Origin: Aotearoamyces nothofagi
Taxonomy: Eukaryota > Ascomycota > Leotiomycetes > Leotiales > Tympanidaceae
Length of the DNA: 64,000 bases
Assembly (NCBI GenBank): GCA_015345905.1
Contig: JADDTR010000014.1
Span: forward strand, 682,001-746,000
Reading direction: 5' to 3'
The notes under the pieces were generated by a model that searched no databases, was not told the origin of the DNA, and saw only the letters and a list, made by a program, of their open reading frames with translations. Below, piece after piece: positions 56,093-64,000 of the stretch. Positions within the stretch are counted from its first letter, which is position 1; every line of letters starts with the position of its first letter. Both the position numbers and the translations under genes were made by a program.

Positions 56093-56992
56093 TCAATGAT
56101 CATCCCTTTCTAGCCAAGGCGCACAAGCGTCATATAACGTTTTGAAAGCCGGCTCAATAGTTGTGATGCGCTCAAACACATTGTCACCGAGGAGGACTTG
56201 CATACGCAGATATCCCACAAAAACAAAGTCCGCATATGAAGCTAGAAGAAACTTGTCAGCTCCTCGTCAAAATCAAAACCACATCAAAATCACATGACCG
56301 ATGACGTACGGGTATTTCCCAGGAAGAACGGTCCATCCTCCCTCTTCAACAAATCCCCCATCTTCTTAATCGGCGCCTCGGCATTCTCCCAAGCCTTTTC
56401 GCCGCCTTCCTCACTCTCAATTTCATCTATCGTCTTCTTGAATCTCTCAGAGCGAGTGCGGATGAAATACTCCTTGCATCGCTCTCCTAGGATATTCCGG
56501 GGGACTCTTGGCAACCAGACGCCACGTAACGGCGCTATAATGTGAGGGAGTAGATTGACGACCTCCTGTAGAACTGGTGCGTCTAGATGTAGAGACGGGG
56601 ATGGGTGCTCCTTCTCTAGCCGCTTGGCAATAGCAAGGGAGTCCGTGACGTAGTCACCCTCACCGAAGCGCATAGTTGGAATGGTGTACTGAAAGGGCCC
56701 TTCAGGGTTGGGTGGGAGGCCGCTTAGAGAGAATGATGAGCCCTGAGACTTGCAGAGTTAACAGAGGGAGCTCACAAAGATTTCAGCGTTGGTGCCACGT
56801 CGGGATATTCGACCCATACAGTCTGGTAATCTAGACCCTTGAAGTTGAGAGAAAGCCGAGCTGGATCGCGAGTCAGAAATACCATCACCGATTTGAGGAG
56901 ATGATTAAGAGGTGCTTACTCTTCCAAGGGTTTAAGGACCAGCTTTTAGGATGGCCTTTGGTTGGGAGATCATAAAGAATTAGTTGAGACAT
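56093..56992 (-). CDS. Glutathione S-transferase-like protein
   Basis: A 239-residue protein with exons 56992-56920, 56860-56776, 56722-56310 and 56241-56093 on the minus strand. The N-terminus has a thioredoxin-fold GST domain: LILYDLPTKGHPKSWSLNPW, RLSLNFKGLDYQTVWVEYPD, then LPPNPEGPFQYTIPTMRF with the cis-proline (IPT) and the DSLAIAKRLE element of the glutathione site. The C-terminal half is all-helical, ending in NTPSYADFVFVGYLRMQVL, typical of the GST C-terminal domain. It most resembles fungal GSTs related to bacterial beta-etherases (LigE-type), but I cannot tell the substrate. Intron 2 uses a distal acceptor (56723), because the nearer AG would bring an early stop. Convergent with RPE1. 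Confidence 0.87.
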
Positions 56993-58128
56993 GGTAAGAG
57001 GATGACGTTATTGATGAATTCTCGTTGACTCCCGACGACACTTTGATATTTGATTTTAAGATAGATGGAAGGAAGAAATAGCTTTAAATACACGGCAGGA
57101 TGCTGGAGAAGCATGTTATGTTAATTTGTCACCACGCGATACCCCACCTAGTAACGGTTCCTAGATCGCCCATGATGACCAATCCAATATACCGATGTAG
57201 GACCTGGCCAATTCCCACTAGTGCACTGTGGTCAGGTGACCAGACTACTCAGCAACGTATGAATCGAGTTCGAACTGCATCTCGAGTTAGTTTATACCAA
57301 GATTGAACATATTTAAATTATTTATAAAATGTGTTAAAATCTGAGAGCCAGTACCGGTCAGTCAGTCAAGGAATGCCTGAGGCAGTAGTAGCGGGAGCCA
57401 CTTTAAGTGGTATTCCTACCAACCGGTAACTTAAGCCTTAAGTACACAAGCAAGCAACATCAACTACAAAACACCGCAGCCTACAACTTTGTGCCAAATT
57501 GCAACAAACTGTATGGAATGGCTTATAGACGCTAGACTAGATCTGGATAATATATTCATTTTATCTAATAGCTTTAAATAAGAGATTAAATTAAAAAATA
57601 CACCTTTTAGGAAGCATTCAATATATCGGTTATTTCAACTGATAGTAGCACTATCAAGTGAAGACCCAATATTGACGATATTTCGAAGAGTATACAAGAG
57701 AAATATATCTGTTAATCTGCGCATTTGATATTCGAGAAAGGCTCGTATAATAGCCGTATTGCTCACTGAGGAGGCGTCAATTATGATGCAGCATCCGAAG
57801 TTGTCCACTAACGTACCTGTAATATATCACAAGTACCAAAGTATATTATTGCAATTGTTGGAAGTTGGGACTTTCTGGTAGTCTAAGTACAGACCACTAC
57901 TAGCTGATAGATAGAGCACCACTACACTCTGGGACCTTTCTAAGAATCAAGCAACTATTTCAACAGCAATGATATGTAGAATATAATTCTATCCTTTGGA
58001 ATATTAGGCAGATTTAAGATTAAGGAAAGAGCATGTATTATCTCTCCAGGAGGTGGCACCTAACTAAACCACTTTGTTGTTTCTATCCAAGCACTCCCGT
58101 CCAACATCAAGATGTCGAGATGGCGATC
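56993..58128. other. AT-rich intergenic region
   Basis: The promoter of the GST-like gene is at the left. From about 57.3 kb to 58.05 kb the DNA is strongly AT-rich, with many TATA and AATAT words and no frame over 70 codons. It could be a decayed element, but I see no terminal repeats or recognisable protein remnants. Confidence 0.55.
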
Positions 58129-59316
58129 TCACGACACAGTTTCCAAATTCTGAGTCTCAAAACTCTTAGCCAGCATTTCCACCGAAATCTCCTCCACCCG
58201 TTCCACGAACCAAGTCCTCGCCGCCGCAGAAAGCGGGACCGCCATCGCCCTTTCATCGATCCCCGCTTCCCGCATCGTATCATACTCCTCCTTGACAACA
58301 TCTGCAAGCACCCACTCAATGAATGCCGCCGCGCTCTTCATTTCGAGAGGAAGAAGCATCTCTTTCTCGACGACGAATAATCCCTGTTCTAGGCGCCACG
58401 GAATGCAGGCTTTCTCGACGAAGGACTTCATCTTTGCCTCTGTCTTCTTCTCGATGCCTGCCGTAGTAAGAGTTGGGTTGCTGGTACCGGCGTGTTTCTC
58501 GCCCTTGGTCTTGAACCAGAAGCGCGAGTCGATGTATTTGACGAGCTTCCATGCTGGCAGATTCGGCGACGAGATGGGCTGCCACACGATCCCTTCTCCA
58601 GTCCCAATGACGCCAAAATGCTTTCCCACTGGACATTCTGCCTCGACGCACAGAACAAGTTTTTCCATCGTATCTCTAGCGTCGGCAACGCTTTTGTCGC
58701 TGCTGAAATCGATCGTGATGTTGAATACCGGGAACTGCAAGATGCTGAAGATCCGCGCCTCCTCGTTCTTGACATCAACTAGTCTCGTCATGTCAATCCA
58801 TTCGTCCTTGTTGGCGCTCTGATAGATCAGTTTGACTGCAAATATGACAAACATTTTCGGGATCTGCGAGAGAGCCACTCCTTTCTGGACGCCTTGGCCA
58901 CACCATTCTCCGAAGACGGCAATGGTTTCCACCTCCCTCGTTGTCTTGCCTGCCACCTCGATACTTTTAGCAACTGCCTCAAAAATAGCAGTTACAGCAT
59001 CTGGCCTGCTAGACATGTGGGCGCAGAAACTGAACAGGTCGCTCTCTACAGTCAAAATTCTTTCGCGAGATTGGAAATGTGTGCTCTTAGTAGTCGATGG
59101 AGAGCAACAAGGCTGGACGATAGCGGTGTTGCAGCCGTGAAGTTTGACCGTTCCGCGAAATACGAGGATTGGTAGCTTGGCGGCGGTATTGTAGCATGGC
59201 TTTTTGGTCTTTCGGTCGATGTGCGTGAGTTGAGTGGCCTTGACGATGCTGGGAAGTACTTGTCGGGATTGTGAAATGGAGGGAAACTTGATCATCTTTG
59301 GCTCAGAGATTGCCAT
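58129..59316 (-). CDS. Rnl2-type RNA ligase domain protein
   Basis: An intronless frame of 395 residues carrying the covalent nucleotidyltransferase signature of ATP-dependent RNA ligases (PF09414 type). The motifs are: motif I TVKLHGCN with the AMP-accepting lysine at 58; motif III VFGEWCG (135-140); motif IV GEGIVW (240-245); and motif V FWFKTKG (266-272). T4 Rnl2 has a KxHGTN motif I, so a cysteine replaces threonine here. The C-terminal 120 residues are helical and charged. The reaction would be sealing of 3'-OH and 5'-phosphate RNA ends, but the target is unknown. This is not the tRNA-splicing ligase Trl1, which has kinase and phosphodiesterase domains. It has no introns, unlike most neighbours, and is flanked by AT-rich DNA, so transfer from a virus or bacterium is possible. 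Tail runs to about 58129. Confidence 0.85.
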   Translation of the reverse strand: MAISEPKMIKFPSISQSRQVLPSIVKATQLTHIDRKTKKPCYNTAAKLPILVFRGTVKLHGCNTAIVQPCCSPSTTKSTHFQSRERILTVESDLFSFCAHMSSRPDAVTAIFEAVAKSIEVAGKTTREVETIAVFGEWCGQGVQKGVALSQIPKMFVIFAVKLIYQSANKDEWIDMTRLVDVKNEEARIFSILQFPVFNITIDFSSDKSVADARDTMEKLVLCVEAECPVGKHFGVIGTGEGIVWQPISSPNLPAWKLVKYIDSRFWFKTKGEKHAGTSNPTLTTAGIEKKTEAKMKSFVEKACIPWRLEQGLFVVEKEMLLPLEMKSAAAFIEWVLADVVKEEYDTMREAGIDERAMAVPLSAAARTWFVERVEEISVEMLAKSFETQNLETVS

Positions 59317-60565
59317 TTTTTGGTGTGTGAGAAGAGTAGAAGATGCGTTATTCTGCAGAATACATTTATCGTCGAGGGTATATGGTGGTATTTTCCGAGC
59401 TGATGTTGTTATCAGAAGTGATGGGTCAGTTGCTATAATTTTATGGTGACTGATGAACTATTCTCGCGTGCAGAGGAGCGAATATCTGAAAGAGTAAGTA
59501 ATGCTTGCAGGGTAAGAGAGCGCAATAGAAAGATCTTACTTAATATACTATTACTGTGCACTCTAGTAGAAGTCTTTCCCATTGTATGCTTATCGATGGA
59601 GTGTTATTATGAGGACTTGAAGGCGCAAGTGCAAATGTATGTAAGAATAATTGATATATCAATATATTAAATGTTGTAAAAAACGAGCAAGCATTGTTGC
59701 AAATCAATAGAAATAATCAATCGACACCAGACTGCAGCAATAGAGTTTATATAGAGTTTATATCAAAATAAAGCTACTGCAATGAATGATGGCCTAAAAT
59801 AGCCTGCTCGACATGGAAAAAGTCATTCAATAAGGATGAACCTAGCAAATCAACTTGTATTAACTACTTGCTCACATCGTCTACTATCATCTCATGAAGT
59901 AGTAAGATCAATCATATTTGAGAATGCGAAACTGATCTCCATCCCTACACGTGACTATGCCGAATCACGCTCTTTGCATCTCCACCATCTTGCCCACCCA
60001 ACCTTCACTTCAATCTGAAGAATTCAGCCAGAAACATGCCACCTCGTTCCAAAGACTCCTATTTTAAAATTATATTTATATTTGTTTTTAGATCTCCTTG
60101 CTCTTTCCACATTACACCATGTCCTCCATCCGTCCAACTTCCGTACCCCGCAGCACCCCGCCAAACTCCTGCCTACTCCAAAATCCCATCAGCAAAAACC
60201 ACAAACGCCCATCCTTAATTCCAACAATAATCTTATTCATCTTAGCCCTACTTACCCGCCAAGCTTTCTCCCTTCTTCCATCCTTCATCTATCTGCCACC
60301 TTGGCGTACAATCGATCCAATCACAATCGAATTCACGAGTCTGGCATTCGCATAAGCGCTAGCCGCTTCCTTTCCTCATCTTCATCCTCCTCAATCAATC
60401 TGATATGCCCAACTCCTTTCCCATCTCGCACTTTCAATTTTTCAACAAGAAAAAAAGAGGCCCTGCAAGAATATCCTTTTATGTGTGTTGATTGATTTTG
60501 CGCCGATTCGGCTTTGGTTTTTTTGATTTTGGGAATAGGGAAGGAAGGAAAAAAAGGAAGGGAGA
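59317..60565. other. AT-rich intergenic region
   Basis: The promoter of the RNA ligase lies at the left. A hydrophobic frame at 60119-60355 (78 codons) is possible but unsupported. The stretch just before 60566 has purine tracts (GGAAGGAA). Confidence 0.55.
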
Positions 60566-61121
60566 ATGGCGACGACGTTGATGACGATGGGGAGGGCGCG
60601 TGTCCTGCCGCTGTGGCCGCATGTTCTTTTTGCGATTCTTGAGCCTTTGTCGCTGTATGTATTATGCCTTGTCTCTTCCCTTCCCTTCCCATCTCCTCCC
60701 TCCCACTTACACCCCCAGCCTTGGTGGATGGTACACAGCCTTTATAAACCCCACCGCCTACCACGCCATCCAAACCCCAACCAACCCCCCCTTCCCGCCC
60801 ACCGCACTCCCCGCCTCCACCACAATCATCGTGCTCCAGCTCGGCAACGTCTACCTGCTCCTCCTCGCGCTCGCTGTCCTCATCTGCTTCTTTACGACCC
60901 CACGCACCTCCCTAGCCTACCTCGCTATCGTCGCCGTCGCCGACCTAGGCCATATCTACAGCATTTACGCGGGTCTCGGCAGCGCCGCTTTCTGTGACGT
61001 CCGCGCCTGGAATAGCATGCTCTGGGGCGGTGTGGGCGGGAGCGCGTTCCTGTTCGTGAATCGCCTGGCGACGATCTGTGGGCTTTTTGGGCGCGTGGAG
61101 GAGACGAGGAAGAGAGATTAG
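60566..61121 (+). CDS. Four-helix membrane protein (DUF7704-like)
   Basis: Exons 60566-60654 and 60719-61121 give 163 residues. Four hydrophobic segments are visible: WPHVLFAILEPLSLLGGWYT, VLQLGNVYLLLLALAVLICF, LAYLAIVAVADLGHIYSIYA and LWGGVGGSAFLFVNRLATIC. The order of an EPLS motif, an FINPTAYH loop, a YLLL helix, and the end NRLATI followed by a charged tail resembles a fungal family of small membrane proteins annotated DUF7704. Its function is unknown. The 64-base pyrimidine-rich intron is needed to join EPLSL to LGGWYTAFINP. Several in-frame Met codons near the start make the exact N-terminus uncertain. Confidence 0.75.
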
Positions 61122-61505
61122 ATGTCGAGCGGGAGGGGGTGAGTGTGTATCGATGTGATGGTTCTGATCTTTTGCAGATTTCAAAGCTGGAGAGGGAGTT
61201 GGGAATCTTGGGCATGATATAGCGAAGCAATTACTAAGTTCTCTGAGATTTGTATAAATGTTACCAAAATTGAAAGAATAGAGCTATTTACATCTACTGA
61301 CTAGCATAGTGCTTTGGATTTACTAACTAGTATAGCGTTCAAATAATTTTGGGTTTATATGTTTAAACTGCACATCTTGTACTCGATGATTGAATAAGAG
61401 GTTACGTAGAAGGTCATCTCATCACTGCTTAAGGATTTAAATATTGCAAAATATCCTCCATCCCAAGCTCAAAGCCCAAGCATCTTCCTTCCCATCATCT
61501 TCTTA
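61122..61505. other. Intergenic between convergent genes
   Basis: A 384-base AT-rich 3' flank with no supported frame. Confidence 0.6.
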
Positions 61506-63644
61506 TTATACGACACCAGCCAAAGCCTTCAATTCGGGAAAGATCTATAATTCGTCAAACACAAGTCAGCCTCAATACCACATAATTTAAAGTGTCATAT
61601 ATCCCGCCCCTTTCACCATCCCAAAATCGAAATCAAAATCAAGATCCAAAATGAAAACCCCAAAACTCACCGGCGTACCAAACCCCGAAACCGGGTCCCA
61701 TCCCGCGGTAGCATTAAAACCATCAACCCCACACCCCGCCGCACTCCCGCTAACAATATCCGTCAAGCCCTTCCAGCCCTTCGAATACAGCCACGGGTTC
61801 AGGAACCCAAGCGGCGATTTGCCCGACGCTATCAGGGCGTCGTTGATGAGCGCGATGATGCCTGACGTGAGCGGCGTCGAGGCGCTGGTCCCGCTGATGA
61901 CGCCCTCGGTGCCGTTCCAGACATAGGCAAAATATTGGCCCTGGGCTGAGATGTCGGGGTAGCCACGACCGGCTAAAAGGGGGGCGTTAGATGTTTATAT
62001 ATTCGGTGGGAGAAAGGAGAAAGGAGAAAAGAGAAAGGAGAAAGAGAAACAATAAAAGAAAGGACGAAATAAGGAGGAGATAATACTGACATTTGTTATA
62101 CAGCCCATCGTATAGACCGTTCAGATTAGCTATATACTGACTTACGACCTTATCCTGATATTTCGGCCTCTCGAAATAATTACTGAATCCACCACCACTG
62201 GAGTAAATTTCAGCATAAGAGCCCGACGCAGTGTAATAGCCCGGCCGGTACGCCACGACTTCAGGCTCAAATTGGTGCGTTGCGCCGACTGTAGTAACAT
62301 ATGGACAGCTAGACGGGAAGAGGGGGATGAATTGAGTCGTGTTCTTGCCATCGTTGCTGAGACAAGTGTTGTTAATGCCTACACCACGATCGCCGCTGGC
62401 AAAGAGGATCGAGACGCCACGGGCGCCGAGTTGGGCGAACTGCTTGCAGACTCTCTCAGCGTAGGCTTTTGGGACGGTTTGTTCGTCATCGGCGTACGAG
62501 GTGCTGATGACTTGTGGGATGACGGGTTGGCTGAGCACGTAGTTGACCCACACTAGGTAGGGTTCATTGGTGTTGGTGTCTGTGCTGATGTCTGGGATAA
62601 AAGGCGGCTCGGTACCGGTCGAATAGGCCCAGATGGGAGTTGGATAACTGATTCCTGCAATGGCTTCGACGTCGAGATTCGCTTCTTTGGATATTCCCTC
62701 GGCGGCTTGGGAGTAGTTTAGTGGACCGTCTTGGGAGGGGCCGCCGGCGATGTCGATCTGCTTGAAGGAATATGCCGCAGAAACGGCTTCGGGTTTGTAT
62801 TTTGCTAAAAATTTGGCCGTATCAGGACGAATTGGGATCTCTCCTAGGAAACTGTTGAATCCAATCTTGTTCTTGCCAGCCGCTTTGGCCTGGTAGCCGA
62901 GAGTGGAATAGAGGTTTGCAAAGCATTCCGGAGTCACGGAGCTGATGTTACAGACTTTTGAAATAGTAGCATTTGTTGGTGGCTTGTATGCTGGTGGAGT
63001 CCATAGTGGGAATTCAAGAAACTCTGCCTTTTGTGGGGCAGTTCGCATGAATGATGTTGTTGGCTGGATAGCATCTACATGTTCATGAAGGTGGGTAGGC
63101 AGTGACCACTGTGGTGTACGGATCAAGCGCGTGCCATCTTCGTGCTCGAAGACATAATAATCGGTGTCGAGTAGACGCTCAGCAGTCTCGACAGAAATGA
63201 CGAGCTCAATCCAATCTTTGGAAGGGCTGTAGTTCAAGTCTTCCAGTCCATTGTTTGCCAGCCATTCATGCACAAGATCTAGAGATTCTTCTGTTGGCTT
63301 GACAAGTTCATTCACCTCCTCAACACTCAAATGTTGACCATAACGGCTATGTTCAGGATCAGAAACTAAATACTGTGTTAGTGCTGCATGGGAGGAATAT
63401 GCCGGTTTTGCATCTTTCTGGACATACCTTCATACAAATGACGCTCCAACTCATCGAATTGGCCCTGTTTCAAGCCAATTTGCAAATGGATTAAACTCCC
63501 TCCCGCAGCTCTGCCAACCTTCTTCCATTGACGCGGTACATGATGTGATTCTTTGACAGCATACTGAGTACGCGTATGTATCGGTGTTCCAAAGACAGCA
63601 TTAGCAGCGACAGCCACAGCAAGCAGAGTCGCAACACCTAACAT
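61506..63644 (-). CDS. Secreted sedolisin (S53 tripeptidyl-peptidase-like)
   Basis: A secreted acid serine-carboxyl protease of 610 residues. Exons on the minus strand are 63644-63428, 63365-62091, 61972-61671 and 61544-61506. It starts with a signal peptide (MLGVATLLAVAVAANAVFG). A pro-kumamolisin prodomain follows, with the YGQHLSVEEVNEL motif. The catalytic domain begins near ISSVTPECFANLYS. Catalytic Glu and Asp are in KEANLDVEA, the oxyanion Asp in FASGDRGVG, and the catalytic Ser in VISGTSASTP, which lies in the third exon. A calcium-site Asp is in TDIVSGSAAG. The last exon is only 13 codons (IFPELKALAGVV). Intron 2 contains a purine-rich repeat (GGAGAAA on the plus strand, 62009-62051). 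The substrate class, tripeptidyl or endopeptidase, cannot be told. Confidence 0.93.
62009..62051. repeat. Purine-rich GGAGAAA repeat inside a sedolisin intron
   Basis: About five to six GGAGAAA-like units form a homopurine run on the plus strand, hence a polypyrimidine run on the coding strand of the minus-strand gene, within intron 62090-61973. Confidence 0.75.
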
Positions 63645-64000
63645 ACTAGGAATTGATCAATCGTCTGTCGCCTTGGGCTGCGCAATGGTAAAGACCTCCC
63701 GCTGATCCGCCCCGGCTGGGTACACCAGCTCTTTATTGACTTGGAGCTCCATGGCACAGATGATGTTGTCATACCACGCACTCTGCCGATCTGATGGTGA
63801 GCTGCAGATAAGAGAACAGAACAGGCAGGTCGAGACAGGGTTGCATGGCTGTCGAGATCAAATGCCCTTGCAGAACCGACAACTGGTTTCTGTACCTGAT
63901 TATGCTTATTACCGGTGTTGACGGCGACAGGGTAGAGCCAGCCATGTCTGCGGCTTGGTGGATGGTACGGAAGCACCTACAGTATTCCACCGGGCACCCA
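63645..64000. other. Upstream flank of the sedolisin gene
   Basis: No supported gene. It is probably the sedolisin promoter and is cut by the end of the window. Confidence 0.5.

Noticed and set aside
60119-60355. A 78-codon frame with one hydrophobic stretch
   Set aside because: Low-complexity Pro/Ser/Leu composition; two other frames over the same bases look equally plausible.
56993-60565. A virus-like or transposable element around the RNA ligase
   Set aside because: No terminal repeats, capsid, integrase, transposase or reverse transcriptase remnants could be recognised; only AT-richness is seen.
1-64000. tRNA genes
   Set aside because: Several GTTCGA-like words were inspected but none sits in a cloverleaf-like context by eye; a covariance-model search would decide.

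Overview
This window reads as the nuclear DNA of a filamentous ascomycete (Pezizomycotina). The support is a PalC pH-signalling gene, a PTH11/SAT4-type rhodopsin domain, a Zn2Cys6 regulator, a secreted sedolisin, and many short introns (about 45-130 bases) with GT...AG ends and CTAAC-like branch sites. Leotiomycetes is a guess only. I support 22 protein genes, one decayed aldo-keto reductase, a 101-bp minisatellite and several short repeats. No tRNA, rRNA, CRISPR array or recognisable transposon was found by eye. Exon boundaries were worked out by hand from reading frame, splice consensus and protein continuity, and every spliced model totals a whole number of codons.

Left part (1-17 kb), accessory in character: a Zn2Cys6 transcription factor (1510-4230), an unusual fusion of a PTH11/SAT4-like seven-helix domain to a complete FucP-like MFS transporter (5645-8593), and a 1,691-residue Pls/PosA-like synthetase (11293-16464). 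The synthetase has an adenylation domain, a carrier domain and three membrane-linked left-handed beta-helix modules. All three genes lie on the plus strand and could form a small metabolite locus of regulator, sensor/transporter and synthetase; that link is inference. A three-copy 101-bp tandem repeat follows.

Centre (17-43 kb), mostly housekeeping. REX1-like RNA exonuclease and a Mis18/Yippee-like protein are divergent. Then comes a gene-empty stretch of nearly 7 kb rich in short tandem repeats and GTACnGTAC motifs, leading to a bHLH regulator. After it lie an RRM protein whose start codon appears split by an intron, palC, a small unknown protein, TAF3 and TAF7 (two TFIID subunits, head to head), mitochondrial ribosomal protein mL54, complex I subunit NDUFB10 and nucleolin (NSR1/gar2).

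Right part (43-64 kb): a ferric-reductase-like protein, the aldo-keto reductase relic, a tiny membrane protein behind a pyrimidine-rich leader, a long methyltransferase-domain protein, ribulose-phosphate 3-epimerase, a GST-like protein, an intronless Rnl2-type RNA ligase flanked by AT-rich DNA, a four-helix membrane protein and a secreted sedolisin.

Most worth following up: the receptor-transporter fusion, the Pls-like synthetase with its odd activation domain and extra degenerate subdomain, and the RNA ligase.
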